Counted from the first letter of the stretch, positions 1-13,091 are shown. The stretch is 64,000 bases of DNA from Episyrphus balteatus (GCF_945859705.1 NC_079134.1:37338576-37402575), one strand, 5' to 3'. Program-made: numbers and translations. Notes: generated by a model from the sequence alone, not told the origin.

Positions 1-73
1 TTTATCATCTTGAATATTTTTCAATTTCTTGTCATGCCTTTATTTCGAATTTATTTCTGTTGCAGTGATCTTA

Positions 74-113
74 TATTCTTCAGTAGAGTGACATGAGTAT
101 AAACTTGTTGTCG
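74..113 (+). promoter_or_regulatory. Candidate core promoter of gene A (Inr + DPE-like)
   Basis: TTCTTCAGTA contains an insect initiator (TCAGT, A at 82). TGTCG lies at 109-113, which is +28 to +32 from that A, the exact DPE position. It is about 130 nt upstream of the ATG. A similar block (TTCTTCAGT ... ATAAAC ... TTGTCG) lies about 147 nt upstream of gene D, but there the TGTCG is 4 nt further away. No TATA box is seen. The motifs are short, so this is only a candidate. Confidence 0.3.
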
Positions 114-210
114 GCTAAATTTCTGCAACCATAATTTGTACTCGTTTTTGTGAGATTTGCTAATTATAATTATCATTTGAGCGTTTTTAGTTAAAGTATT
201 ATCAATTAAA

Positions 211-3200
211 ATGGAAACTGAAGAAAATATACCCTATTGTCATATCACTCCTCACATAAAAATTGAAGAAAACTATGACGAAGAAAATTCCCAACAATAT
301 GAAAATACATTCGAAAAAAATGAATCGGAATCCATAACAACTAGCGAACAAGATCATTTCTTTCAAACAAATGACAATGATAATGATGATAAAATCAAAC
401 AAATGGAACATCCATTATTATCAATATTGTCATTTGAACAATGTCAAATCACTAACCAAATCCAATACCATCAAGAATTAAATCTAACAACTCGAATACT
501 ATTCGATGGTAAATTCTTTATCCTAAAAGGCAGGCATGGCAATTCACTAATTGGTACTTGTATGATCTGTACACCTCACAAAGATATGAGAGGTCCAGCA
601 TTTTCTGATTTTAAAAGACATCTCTTTAGAAATCATGATCAATCTATTGTCGAAAAACTCAACAAACACATTTCCTCGGAAAAAATTCGCTTAGGAGCAA
701 TTGAAAAAGCCAATTCGGCTATTTTAAATGATGAATTCTATCAAAATTTAAGTCCATTTAATAAGGCATTATTTGATGGGACATTTTTCACTATACATAG
801 TAAAAATGAAAAAATAATTGTGGCATCATGTCAATTGTGCCCAGCACATATTCGAGGCAGTTTACGTACAAATACTAATTTTCGAAGACATATTAAAAGT
901 ATTCACGGGGATTCCGTTGTTGAGCAATTCAATGAGCATCTTCGAACTGAACGAAAACAATCATCGAGACAAGATACAGACGGCATCTTAGATGCAAGTT
1001 CTAGAGTAAATCTCAAAAGGAATCGTAATGATTCGAGTTTTGAGACTCTTCGCTTGGAATCACCATCATCTCAAATGATCCAGGATGACAATTTATTAGT
1101 AGAATCTTTAACACAAAATGAAATAGAAATTGACAATTATTACAATGAAAATGAAAACAGAAAATCAATGATGAAAAGTTTAAATCTAACATATCAAATA
1201 CTTTTCGATGGAAGATTTTTCATACTCAAATGGAAACATTTTTCAAATAATAGAAAGATCTATTGTACATTATGTGTTCTATGCAAGAGACAAGTTAAAG
1301 GACATCATTTTAGTAATTTTCGATCTCATATTAGTCGCTATCATGGTACTGAAAATTTGGAACAATTTGACGAACATATTACATCGAAGAAATCTCGATT
1401 GGAGATTGTTACCAAAAAAATGGAAGAATCTTTATCGAATAATGATGAAGAAAAAATTGAGACTTCTGTAGATGATGAAACAGAAAAAGATGGTCCTTCA
1501 AGCAGTTCAAATTATCTTCTCAAAGATTTAAAATTAACAAATCAAATACTTTTTGATGGGAAATTCTTTAAATTAACGACTATAAAGCCATATAAAAATT
1601 ATAATAGAAAATTGTTTACTGCAATATGCAAGATTTGCCAAAAGGTAGTAAATGGAATACATATTATAGTTTTTCGAAAGCATTTGCAATCTAAACATGG
1701 CGAATGGGTAATGGTTAAATTAAATGAACATATAGATCGAGAGAAATTACGATTACAGCCAAATACTGATGAAACAAATTCATTACCAACTTCAACTTTA
1801 ACAACAACAACAAAATCGACATCCGCAACAAACTCTCTTTTAAAAAATTTAAATCCAATTTTACAAAGACTTTTTGATGGAAAATACTTTGTTGATTTTC
1901 GAGTTCAAAGAAGTGGCAGAAAAGTTGGAACATGCAAAGTGTGCAAACCTCAGGCAGATGTTAAGGGAAATGCAGTTGCTGATTTTCGTGCACATCTCAA
2001 AAGAAAACATGGTGATGAAATGGTCGATGAAGTAAATAAGTATATTTTATCAAAACAACCTCCATTAGAGTTAAATAATGATGAAAGTAGAGAAATTCAA
2101 ACGAATTTATTAACATCGACTACTACTTCTACTTCGACAACATCAATAAATAAACAAACACAATTTAATACAAATATTTTAAATTATTTCTTAAGACCAT
2201 CAATTTCATTGAGTGAGTTGAATTCGATAGAATTTTGGACATTGTTTGATTGTTTCGATACAAAAATGCCTCGAATTACTCAGGAAGAAGTTCTAACTCA
2301 AATTGAGATGAAATTTGACTTTTGGAAGAGTAAAATTATTGAACTTTTGGAAGGTGTTGATTTTATTTGTACAACTATTGATTTATGGTCGAAAAAGTTA
2401 CAATATAATTTAGCAATAACTTGTCATTGGATAGATGTGGAGACTTTTAAACGAAAATCAGTTGCGCTGGCTTGGAAATGTTTTGGTAGGTAATTTATTA
2501 TGTATATTCAATCTTTTGACTTATAAAATAATTTTACATTCGTTTTTAGACATTTCCTTAGGACAGTTTTTGAAAAAGTTAAATTTTGAAGAAAAAAAAA
2601 AACATTTCAAACCATTTTTGGACATTTCATTTTTCCTTATTTTGAATTTTTCTTTGGTTTATCTCAAATTTAAAGACATTTATTAATAATGCTTAAATAA
2701 TGTCAGAAGAATAGGAGAATTGAATCCAGAAAACCCAGAATCCCGAAAAACCAAACTCCCGAAAATAAAAAAGAAAAAGTAAAAAGCTCTTCAAAATTGA
2801 CTGTTCACTGAAACTTTAATTGAAACATAAAAAAAAAATGTATAACAATTTAAACATAAAATAATTATAATTTATAACTTAAATATTATATATAACTCAA
2901 TTTCTAAATTGACCTCAATTTATAAAGTAGACTTGGAGAATAAAATGAAGGTGATTGAATTTTTATTAAAGGGTAATAGGTTACACCTTGTAAGGCACGA
3001 AATCGAGTGTCATTTTCATCAGTGTATAAAACAAAGGAGAAACATTATTTTTTTTTTTGGAGTAGTTTGTTTAAGTATATCAATAGGTAACAGAATAGAC
3101 TAATGTGAAAATTTGTAATGATGTGAAATTTTGTAAATGGCGGCGTAGTTCAGGATGATAGTAAAATCCTGTGCTCCCATCGGGCGACCAACTAACTCCA

Positions 3201-6200
3201 ACAGTTTTTAACCGATTGGGCTGAAATTTTGTGTGGAGCTTAAAAATACTATTCTCTAGTGAAGTACGTATTTTTGGAAATATTAAAATTTAACGATTTT
3301 ATGAGCTTTTTTTCACCGAATTTTGTTTTTGGAAAAAAATATTTTTTTTTTTTTTCAAATTAATGCCATTTCTTTAAAAATCCTATGTACTTCACTAATG
3401 AATAGTATTTTTAAGCTGCACACAAAATTTCAGCCCAATCGGTTAAAAACTGTAGGAGTTAGTTGGTCGCCCGATGGGAGTACAGGATTTTACTATCATC
3501 CTGAACTACGCCGCCATTTACAAAATTTCACATCATTACAAATTTTCACATTAGTCTATTCTGTTACCTATTGATATACTTAAACTAAACAAACTCCAAA
3601 AGAAAATAATGTTTCTCCTTTGTTTTATACACTGATGAAAATGACACTCGATTTCGTGCCTTACAAGGTGTTATTACCCCTTAAGTGATCTCTTGGTACT
3701 ATCTTTTAAGTTAAAGTTAAAATTATAAGAAATTTTAAACGTAATAAATTGCCTTTCTAAAAAATAGTTATCTTTTTATCAGAAAAAAATGTCCACTTTC
3801 AAAAACAAAAAAATGTTTGAAAATGTTGGTATTGAAATACCTAGTTCTAATTGTTGGATTGCGCCTATGGAAAATAATATTTAGTATGTACTAAGATTGT
3901 AAAAACTAAGTAAAAACTAAAGAATATTAGGTTTCACTTGCTTTTCTTTTTATCATTATACGATCATTTTTTAGAGATAAGGCCTATCGAAAGTCAAAAG
4001 AACGAATTTTGTTGTTCCTTTGATTTTTTGGGCTAGTGTATGTTTGTTGAAAAGAATGTAAGAAGATATATTTGTGTCTATTGGAATCAAAATCAATGCA
4101 TTCAACTTTTTGAAAAAAAAAAAAATAGTTAGTGACGCAGTTTATTTCAACTTTTCAACTTCTTGTTCCAGAGATATGAGTTATAGGAATTTTAATGTTT
4201 GAATTAACCAAATTTTTAATGTTTTCCACATTCTCTAAGAATCAAAACAACATAATTCCTGATATAAAACAAGATAATATCGATAACTTCCCGTAAGAAT
4301 GTATATTAAGCGACATTATTAAAACGAAAGAAACAACATTTTTAAGTGAGGAAACTTATCGGTTGACTTATTTTATTTTCTCTAGTTTAATTTGTATACA
4401 TGATAGGGCAGCGAAACCCGGTGCTTAACTCATAGTATAGTTTCACATCAAAAAATCATTTACTAAAAAAATGCTTAGTATATTCTTCTATTATTGTCAA
4501 GATTTAAAATTAAACTGTTCCGATGCATAATTTTCAAAAACAACTCTATTGCAAAATGGAAAAGGTGGAAGTCGTCAAACGACCGCGAATTCGAATTACA
4601 AATTTCAGTATTTAATAATGGCGCAAAATGCAAACAAGATTTTAATCATCTCGATTATTAATTTTTTAGTGAATATAATAAAGTACAAATTGTAAAAAAT
4701 ATGTTTTGCTATTCTTTTTTGTAGAACGATTCATAAGCCCTCGAATACTTGTGTCTTTCCACTGTATCGATTGTCGTCTTAATAGTCCAGTAATTTTAGG
4801 TTTTATCTGCGGAAAAATTCCTACTGGGCTCGATTTTGGTATAGACCTTCGTTACGGCGTTGTTATGAAGATGTGAAAAATCGACATTGATATCGCGTCC
4901 GCGTTAGAAGTTATAGAGGTCAAAAGGTCACGAAAATCAGTTTTTCGCATATATCTCGTGACCTGTTGCTCGGAGGTCAATAGGGGTCTATAGAATTTAC
5001 AGAAAAATGCATAAGGCAATATTTGTAGATAATTTTATGACGAACTGATTTTCCATAGACCCCTATTGACCTCCGAGCAACAGGTCACGAGATATATGCG
5101 AAAAACTGATTTTCGTGACCTTTTGACCTCTATAACTTCTAACGCGGACGCGATATCAATGTCGATTCATAACAACGCCGTAACGAAGGTCTATACCAAA
5201 ATCGAGCCCAGTAGGAATTTTTCCGCAGATTGGGGTAAAAAATGCCTAAAATTACTGGGCTATAACCTTTAAGTCGACAAAAGGGGTAGTATTTCTCTCC
5301 GTTTAAAATGCTTCTGCAAAGGTCCTTAAAAAAAATGTGATCTTTCACGTGGTACCGTCAAATAATTCTGTTAAAGATTATTTGTTTAAAAACTAACTAT
5401 CGGAATGTTTCTTGTTGTTTGGTAAAAAGTTTTTTCTATCGCGTTAAAGTTGTACACAAAAATTTTAACTATTTTATTGAAAAACAAAAAGATGAACACT
5501 ATTGTTTCATAAATATTTCTTTATTTTTTTCCAGATACTTCTCCAGATGGATGTAACACAGATGTACTTTACAAAGAAACTCTAAACAATTTCAATTTGT
5601 CATCGGATAAAATCGTATCGAATGTAACGAAAAATTGCTACAATTTCACTCAAATCTTCAAAGACTTGAATATAAATACCAAAATCAAAGTTGATACCAT
5701 CAATGAAAATCACACTGTACAAACAAAAGATCTATTACCATCACCATATAATTGTTATACCGAAACGCTTAGTTGTATAGCAACAATTGATGTACCCAAA
5801 GTAATCGATTCTAACTCTTCATTAAAGAAAATCAATGAATTGACTCTAAAGAAAGTTTTTTCATTTTTATCTCTGGCATCAACCTGTCCCAATTTGTCGG
5901 GAATGTTGACAAATTTAAAAAAGCCAGACATTACAAAATGGAATACGATTTTCAATTCGATATCTTGTGTTTTGAAACTTGAAGAAAAGTCATCCTTCAC
6001 TGAACTATTTAAAATGGTCAAATTAGAACCTTTTACCGATGAAGAAGTCAAATATCTCCGAGAATATGTCAAATGTTTAAGTCCCTTGGCAATGGCATTT
6101 GAGCGTTTACAATGTGAAAAAGGCACATATCAGGGTTTTGTTTTGCCAACTCTTTTGGAAATGAGAAAGAAATGTGTGAAGCTTCAAGAAGGCAATGACT

Positions 6201-6843
6201 TGACTGTATGCCAATCGATTTTGGAAACAATTCTAGATGCGTCTATGAAAAGATTTGAAATATATTTCAAACCAAATCCAGAGTCGGAGTGTTTAACTAT
6301 TGCTAGTCTTTCGCATCCTTTTTTCAAAGAAAAATGGGTTTCAGCCATTGATAATTTAGAAAGGACTAATGTAAGAGAGCTTTTTATTAATGCCGTTAAA
6401 TGTGAGAACTCCAAATTAAATCAAGCAGAAGAAGAAAATATTCAGGAAACGGTAAAATGCGAACAAGAAATTGATGAATTTTACTTTGGCGAGGAGAAAC
6501 CGAAAGTAAATACAAAATCAAAGCTTTCCATTGAAGTAGAAGCCCTAAGGTTAGTATAATTGAAATGTATACAAAATTAAATAATTATTTTAATTCTTTG
6601 TTTTTTTTTTTTTTACTTAGATACTTGGACGATGAGCGAAGAGACTTAAAAATGCTGGACGATTATCCGACAGTTAAACGAGTATTTTTAAAATACAACA
6701 CAGGCTTGTCATCGTCAGAACCTTTTGAAAAACTATTTCCAATTGAAACAAGAGAAAATATTGCCAGATATGATATATTGGCGGATGAGTTGATAGAAGA
6801 AAGAGTATTACTAAGTGTTAATAAAGATGAATTAGTTTTATAA
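211..6843 (+). CDS. Gene A: five BED-like fingers + domesticated Tol2-like hAT transposase
   Basis: Reconstructed exons are 211-2485, 5535-6549 and 6621-6843 (1170 aa). Donors are G|GTAGGT and AG|GTTAGT; acceptors are TTCCAG and ACTTAG. The start is ATCAATTAAAATGG, a context shared by the paralogues. The N-terminus is acidic with HIKIEE. Five fingers lie at about residues 97-142, 186-231, 330-378, 446-495 and 553-599, each LFDG..F, CxxC, FxxH, HG/HD. A Ser/Thr-rich linker leads to the hAT catalytic fold, with the first Asp kept in TIDLWS (about 724). Exon 2 carries VTKNCYNF where hAT enzymes have TDN/TDS, and CYTE where they have CxxH, so the second catalytic Asp is gone. Exon 3 is the hAT dimerisation segment (LDDYP, KYNT, EPFEKLF). 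It is probably a nuclear DNA-binding, dimerising regulator rather than an active transposase; the function is inferred. Intron 1 (3049 bp) holds two foldback elements. Confidence 0.85.
2966..3684. mobile_element. 711-bp foldback element with TTAA target duplication
   Basis: Arms of about 310 bp (about 2970-3290 and 3350-3680) are near-perfect inverted copies. Ends are AGGGTAATAGG and, inverted, GGGGTAATAAC. The element is flanked on both sides by TTAA (2966-2969, 3681-3684), the target duplication typical of piggyBac-type elements. There is no transposase inside. It lies in intron 1 of gene A; if transcribed it would give a long hairpin RNA. Confidence 0.75.
4771..5280. mobile_element. 510-bp foldback element
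   Basis: Long inverted arms (about 4771-4995 and 5051-5280) surround a spacer of about 55 nt. The innermost arm contains a run around GACCTCTATAACTTC and ATAGACCCCTATTGACC on opposite strands. No target duplication was resolved. It sits in intron 1 of gene A. Small ORFs over the right arm are shadows of the palindrome. Confidence 0.7.
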
Positions 6844-8090
6844 ATACAAAAAAAGATAGGTTTTGGTTTTATTTTTTTTTTTATAAATTTAAATTCAATT
6901 CGTATTTAACATTGTTTGATATTTTATAGTGTAGGTTTCCTATGTTTTGAATTAAAAAAAAAAGAGATAAAAATGCATACAACGTTGTATTGTCTTTATG
7001 TTAAAAACGCTTCGTATTACTGAATCAAGATTTTTATTAATAAATGAATGTTTTTAAAACACAGTACATATATGTAATTTTTGTTTATGTGGTAGCTCTG
7101 GAGCTGTCTTCGACAAGTTATACAATCTATAGGAATAACTTCAAGCAAGCCAGTTATAAAAACATGAATAGGCAGATTATTCTCTATCTCTCTGAATGGA
7201 CGACTATAAGTGATTTTGAAATGCTTCTATTAGCAATGTTTTAAATCCATTCTAGAATTGCAAACGAATCTCAATAGTAATTTGTTCATCATGAAAAAAA
7301 ACTACAATATGTTATTTTAAAGGAATAAGATCGTTTCGCAAAAAAGTGCTCATTTTAGATTAGATTGATAATAATTTAAAAAAAAATAATCAACACTTAC
7401 CCATACAATATATAATACCTACATATAGGCAAAATTTTTCAAGTTAATTCGAGAAACTTACCTGTAAAAAGAAAAGAAATAAAATTTATTAAACAAAGTA
7501 ATTTATTATGAATACATTTAAACAATAATTGTTCTAAACAATTGCAACACTACAAATCTAAATCCGATTATGTGAAACAACTTTTACAAAAAAAAATGTA
7601 GGTACTTAAAATAATTCAATTCCAAACAATCAAAAATTCGATATGCAGTCGACTTGCATTCGATTTTTTATGTCCTTAAATGAATTCCAATGAAAAAAGT
7701 TCGCTCCTTTTTCCCGAAGAAACGATCTTTTTTAAATCTCTTTTTGAGACGGATTTACACAGATTTTTACACACACTACAACTTTGACTAATACGCAACG
7801 TCAAACCAAAGTAAAATTTTGTAAAGAAATGAAAAACCAGAGCCATTTTTTGTAAATTTGTGAAATACCTATAAATCATTTTAAGGCAAAAAAAAAAATT
7901 AAAAAAAAGTATGTACATACGTCGTTTTGTTCTTACTATGAAGTTACGCATATTCTTTTGATTTTCATTGGTCACTTGGTCACACATACATTCACAAAAA
8001 GAGATCGCTACCTTTCTAAATTTCCTAAACAGGCAAGAAGTATGGAATTTTAAAAGCGACTGCAATTAGTTGAAAGGAATTCGAAATACA
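6844..8090. other. 3' flank of gene A, no gene seen
   Basis: AT-rich sequence with no convincing coding region. AATAAA near 7038 could serve gene A's 3' end, about 200 nt past the stop. It contains a minus-strand splice-like site (7395-7485, listed separately). The longest minus-strand ORF (7676-8065) is Phe/Lys/Cys-rich without recognisable features and was not accepted. Confidence 0.4.
7395..7485 (-). other. Recursive splice site (ratchet point) 1, minus strand
   Basis: Read on the minus strand, a pyrimidine-rich tract ends TTTTTACAG (to 7462) and is joined directly to GTAAGT (7461-7456). A second donor, GTAAGTG, follows after 61 nt (donor G at 7400). This is the form of a Drosophila zero-length recursive exon: back-to-back 3' and 5' splice sites with a downstream donor that lets the unit be recognised as an exon. 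Two similar sites lie at 25.0 and 59.76 kb on the same strand. Confidence 0.55.
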
Positions 8091-8740
8091 CATAGTCCAA
8101 AAAGTCTCCGTGGAGCTACAATTTTTTTAAGTTTTTTCCTTAAAATATTGAATTTAAGATATCGAAATTTTTTTTACAGAAGGTACCAGAAATCAAAGAG
8201 AGTATATCAATAAATATTTTTTTAAAAAAATTATAGCATTTTATTTAAAATTATTAAAATAACAAAAATTCGTAGCATAAAAAGAAAAAAATAAGGAACA
8301 AAAAAGTCTCCGTGCAGTTAATTTTTTGACTAATTTTCGTTGAAAAAAACTAAATAGAAGTCACTTTACTAAGAAAAAAATAAACTTATAACTAGTAGGA
8401 CCTCCTCTGTTCTTGACCACTTCCTGCAATCTGTATCTAATCGATTGGACAAGATTGGTGGTCGTATCTGGAGAAATTTTGTTCCATTCGTCAAGTATGA
8501 TCGTATGATCATTTTTTCTTCGTTAACTCATAGGATTCAGATCTCGAGACGAAGCGGAATGTTTTACTTGCGTACCTACTTTGTTGGAATATTGTCCTCT
8601 TCGAACGTAAAGTTGTTTGCGAGACCCAGTTTTTTGGGTATTTCTTTAAGAATTTTCAAGTACTCAAAGTTATCCTTGGTATTTTTTATGAAAACAAGAT
8701 TTCCAACGCCGGAAAAAGCCATTTTTTTTTTACTCGAGGA
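8091..8740 (-). pseudogene. Tc1-like transposon remnant (C-terminal transposase + 3' end)
   Basis: Minus-strand translation gives decayed Tc1 transposase blocks in the expected order: GVGNLVFI; FEEDNIPTK (normally QDNDPKH); DLNPM after Ser-Arg (normally SPDLNPIEH); then EWNKISPD...YRLQEVVKNRGGPTSY as the C-terminus near 8398. Stops and a frame change separate the blocks. AAAAAGTCTCCGTGG occurs at 8099-8113 and AAAAAAGTCTCCGTG at 8301-8315, like the outer and inner repeats of an IR/DR-type Tc1 end. The transposase N-terminus is missing; the non-LTR element begins where it should continue. Confidence 0.7.
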
Positions 8741-8830
8741 AGAATTTTCAATGAAAACCGCATTAAAATTTGGGATTTTTGCAATTTACTCACAGTTTTT
8801 AGGATATTTGGGCGAAACTGACTTATGATT

Positions 8831-10920
8831 CGGATTCAGGACGTCAAAATACATATATGTTTACTACCGAAAAAGGGAAAGGACAACTCCAATCCGGCAA
8901 ATCTCCGGTCGATAAGTCTCCTTCCAAGTATCAGCAAGGTATTTGAAAAAGTTATCAATAGGGCTCTGTCTCAGTGGGCTGAGGACAACAATATCATACC
9001 GGATAATCAATTCGGGTTTAAGGCAGGACATGATACTATTCATGCCGCGTCTAAACTTGTATCTGATATTCAGTGGAACAAATCTAAAAAACAGTGCACG
9101 GGTGCCTGTCTTGTTGATTTGGAAAAAGCTTTCGACACCGTTTGGTTAGAAGGTCTCTATCTTAAATTAACAAGACTTGGTATAAGTAAACCACTTTTAT
9201 ATATGCTTTATGACATGCTCAATGGTAGAACGTTTGTTGTCAAAAGTGGCAATGTAACTTCTACTGGAGTTTTTAATATTAAAAATGGTCTTCAACAGGG
9301 AGCGGTGAACTCACCGATTCTCTTTAGTATTTACACCAGCGATCTGATAGGAAGTCTAACTCAGGCAATTGCGTATGCCGACGACCTAATTGCGTACAGA
9401 ACAGATCCAAAAGTTGAGGTCATAAGAATTCTCTTGCAACGTGACTTTGACAAAATTCAGCGATATTGTGATGACTGGAAGTTGAAAATCAACTGTCAGA
9501 AATCAGAAACGATTCTATTTAGGACCCCCTTGGCTAGGGCCTCAAGGGATACGCGAAGGAACTGGCGGAAGCTGGCGATCGCTGGACCACACGGACATCC
9601 ACTGCCGAGTAAAAGTGTAGTAAAGTAACTTGGCATCTGGCTAGATCAATATCTATATTTCAATAGACATATGGATGCTGCTCTGGCCAGAGCTAGGGGA
9701 GCTTTTGCCCTGACGAAACGGCTGTTTTATAGCAGTCGGCTTGACACCAGGGTTAAGGTGATTTGCTACATGGCCCTTATCCGGCCGATGATTGTCTATG
9801 GATGCCCTGTGTGGTTCAACGTTGCTCCATCTCAAATGGAAAAGTTTCGGGTGTTTGAGAGGCAGTGTCTTAGACGCTGCCTTGGTCTGCACAGAACACC
9901 CGAATCTGATTACACGCATTACTATTCCAATGAGGTTTTATACAATAGGGCCAACATAAATAGAATTGATAACTTTAGGCTGAAGCTTGTTCGTGGCCAC
10001 GTTTCAAGAGCGATGTCCTCTTCAAATAGCTACATTTTTGGGGCTTACTACCCTAACGACGAATACTTCAAGAGTGTGTGTTTAAGCGGCTATATTCCGC
10101 CTGAGGCATTCCTCTATTTAGATAGTCGGGGGCTTGTACAAGATAGATTGGCAGTTCCGCTAATCTACCACGTCGGGCGAAGAACCGTGCATAGGCGACT
10201 GCTGTATGACAGGGACATCCTCGCATTAGGCGGAGAAGGGCGTCTTCGGTTCAGTAGGACTGTGTCCGATCGGGACCGAAGAGATAGGGTAAAACAGGAG
10301 AACCAGTTTTGGTGGCTTAGTAATTTGTAGTTTGAATTGATATGACAAAGTGGTCTTTGTTTTTATGCCTTGGCCGGCTTACATAGTTTTAGGTGTTTAG
10401 TTTTAAGTAGGGACAGTCGGGGTGGCACAAAAAAAAAAAAAAAAAAAAAAACAAAAAAAAAATACAAAAAAAAATACAAAAAAATACAAAAAAAAAAAAA
10501 ACAAAAAAAAATAAATACAAGAAATACAAAAAAAAAACAAAAAAATACAAAAAATACAAAAAATACAAAATTGCTTGCTGTGGCTGTTCTAGTTTTTAAG
10601 TAGTTTTAATTAGTTTGTAAGTAGTTTTAATTAGTTTGTAAGTTTTTAAAATAAGAAAAAAAAATGATAAGATTCCAAGTTTTTTTAAAATTATTTCTTG
10701 GTGAAAAATAAAAGCCATTGAAATATTAGTATAAAAATAGTTATAAGGCCGAAAGGCATTAGTATTAAGAAAATTGAATTATAACTTAGAGTGCCCGTAT
10801 AGGGCCAGTAAGTTAGTTGTAAGTAATTGATAAGTAGGCTAGTTTTTATGAATTTTTGTCTAGCTTTAAGATAGTTTTAAGTTGATGAAAAATAAAAATG
10901 AATTGAACATTGAAAAAAAA
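8831..10920 (+). pseudogene. 5'-truncated non-LTR retrotransposon (I/jockey-like ORF2)
   Basis: One reading frame runs to 10330 with a single in-frame TAA at 9626-9628. It encodes reverse transcriptase motifs in order: LPKKGKDNSNPANLRSISLL, CLVDLEKAFDTVW (motif A), GLQQGAVNSPILF, AYADDLIAY (catalytic YADD) and the conserved C-terminal MALIRPMIVYGCPVW. The endonuclease half is absent (5' truncation, abutting Tc1 sequence). A 3' UTR follows, with an A-rich AAATAC-like tract (10429-10570) and a terminal A-run after GAATTGAACATTG near 10912-10920. The base composition is less AT-rich than the surroundings, as expected for an inserted element. The clade is uncertain. Confidence 0.8.
10429..10570. 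repeat. A-rich simple repeat (A)n/(AAATAC)n
   Basis: Nearly pure A with interspersed TAC and ACA, inside the 3' UTR of the non-LTR element. The Lys-rich ORF across it is low-complexity and not a gene. Confidence 0.8.
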
Positions 10921-11639
10921 ATTACATATATGTTTATTGTTTAAATATTGGCTCTTTTTTTGTGGGCCTTTGTTATCATGGGCAAGAAAAATGTTTATAC
11001 TATCGTAAGGAAAAAAAGACTGAAATTGAAACAGAGAGTATCTGGAAAATTTGCAATTTATTGACAGATAGCGTTAATACTATCGTATGCATTTTTATGT
11101 TTTACACAACAATTCAAAGTAAACAACTAAAATTTAAAAAATGAGGCCATGAGACTGAAGAAAAAATATTTTATTCACTGCAATTTTTGTTTTTAATATG
11201 CGAATTTATTTGATTTCGTTTTTGTTGCTCCTAAGTGTAGAACACGACATTACTTTTTTGAATAGTGTATACCTACTAATAGATGTGAATTTTTTATAAA
11301 AATCGAGACTTATATTTTTGAATTTCGATTGGGATTTTTTTTTTTAATCTAAAGTGAAAAATAGTTCATTAAATTTGAGATTTTTCCGATTTCCCGTCTC
11401 TTCTAAAAAATTATCTCTTAAAAAAGAAGTCACTAAAAGTAAAAACCCAGATTTTATAACATATCCTTATGATAACTTTATTATTTTTATAAGGTACAAA
11501 ACAAAAAATACTTTATTACTTGCATAAAATTGTTAGTTCTATCAACTAAATAAAGAAACTTATAAATAAAAATTACATTTTTACTCCTCCTTGTTGTTGA
11601 ACAACATCGTTTTGTTGCACTTAAGATTGGCTGAAGCGA
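10921..11639. other. Intergenic, no gene seen
   Basis: AT-rich sequence with no recognisable coding region or element. On the minus strand AATAAA near 11503-11508 could be the polyadenylation signal of pseudogene B. Confidence 0.35.
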
Positions 11640-13091
11640 TCAATGTCCAATTTCTCTGCTTTCATCAGTGTTTGATGAATCTATTGGGGCGGCTATTTTT
11701 GAAGAAATATATTCATTTACCTCATCGAACATTGCATTACCATGTTTCTTTTGGACATGATCTAGAAATTGAACAATTGAACATAGCTTGATTACTTTTT
11801 GTTGAGGTTGACACAACTTGCATCTTACAACTTTGCTAGTTTTTTTAATTTTCAACAATTCAAAATATCTTCCATCGAAAAGTATTTGAAGTTTTCGATT
11901 TAAATTTTTCAAAAGTGGAAATTTCAAATCCACAACAGAATTTTCTTTTTGAATTAATGATGATGTTGAAGTTGGCAATTCTGGATTTGTTTGAATATTG
12001 TTTAATCGAGATTTTTCCATACAAAGATATTCATTTAATTCCTTCAAAATCATATTTCCATGTTTCTTTTTCAAATGCATTCGGAAATAGTGTATGCTTT
12101 TTCCATTTACAGTAGCGAGCAAAAAAAATGCAAACGAAAGAGGTTTAAAGAGTTTTCAACAAGAACTAAGTTACCAAATTTGGCATATTGAAACTGTTTT
12201 ATTTTCATTAAACAGAATCAATTTGTGGAATATTTTACTCCAAAACCATTATTTGGTCAAAAGTCTACCTAAATATGCGTCTTTAGACGAGCAAAAAAAT
12301 GTAAATGTTTTTATTGTTTGCATTTTTTTTGCTCGCTACTGTATATCTTTCCGGCAAAACAGACATGTTGCAATAAACGATTTTTTATGATGATCGTTTA
12401 TATATGGTTTTATAGTCTTTAAGGTGAAAAACCTTCCATCGAAAAGGACATGATAAATTAAATCCAATTTCTTTATTTCCATGTCCATTTCATCTTTACT
12501 TAATATCGGACAAACATTTAGTATTGTCTCTAATCGAGATTTTTCCAAACGAATATGTTCGTCTAGTTCTATCATAATTGCATTACTGTGATTTTTTTGA
12601 AGATGCATTCGAAAAATTACAAGTGATTGTCCTTTGACAAGTGTCTTGCAGAACATACATGTTGCACAAAATTTTCGAACAGGCTTTTTCGAAAAAAAAT
12701 ATAAACTTGTTGTCTTTTTAAGTAGGAAAAATCTTCCACTAAAAAGGATTGCATTTGTTAAAGATAAATTCTTTGTATGCAAATTCATTGAGATAGTGTT
12801 GCGTGTGACGTCATCGTCATCAAATTGATCTTCATCAATTGATAATATTGATAATAATGGATGGTCTATTTGTTTGTTTGTTTCATCATCGTTAATTGTT
12901 TGAACAAATTCTTGATTATTGTCATCAGATTTGGGTTGATTTTTTGATAAAAAATCAGTTATTTCAAATTTATTTTCATATTCTGTATCATTATCGTCGA
13001 AGTTTTCCATTTTAATGGAAAGAATGTTATAAGGATAGGATAAATGATTATCATTGAAATTAATATTACTGTTAATATTATCATAATCCAT
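11640..13091 (-). pseudogene. Gene B: finger-only relative of the hAT family, split by a MITE
   Basis: Minus strand, ATG at 13091 in the family context CAATTAAAATGG. It has an acidic N-terminus with SIKMENFDDND, then three BED-like fingers: LFSGRFF...CMFC..FRMH; LFDGRFF...CLFC..FRMH; LFDGRYF...CKLC..FLDH (Arg lost). The second finger is cut between CRKDI and NGKS by the 232-bp element at 12110-12341. Removing the element plus one TA gives an uninterrupted frame to a stop at 11640-11642. The frame ends just after ESREI, where gene A continues into the linker and hAT part, and no hAT exons follow. It is therefore either a truncated duplicate or a short finger-only protein, and the insertion now ends it within finger 2 unless spliced out. 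Confidence 0.75.
12108..12343. mobile_element. 232-bp MITE inserted in gene B, TA target duplication
   Basis: Terminal inverted repeats of about 26 bp, starting CAGTAGCGAGCAAAAAAAAT and mirrored at 12316-12341, flanked by TA at 12108-12109 and 12342-12343 (Tc1/mariner type). There is no coding capacity. Both ends are almost identical, so the insertion is probably young. Confidence 0.85.

Noticed and set aside
10370..10603. Lys-rich ORF
   Set aside because: Translation of the A-rich 3' UTR of the non-LTR element.
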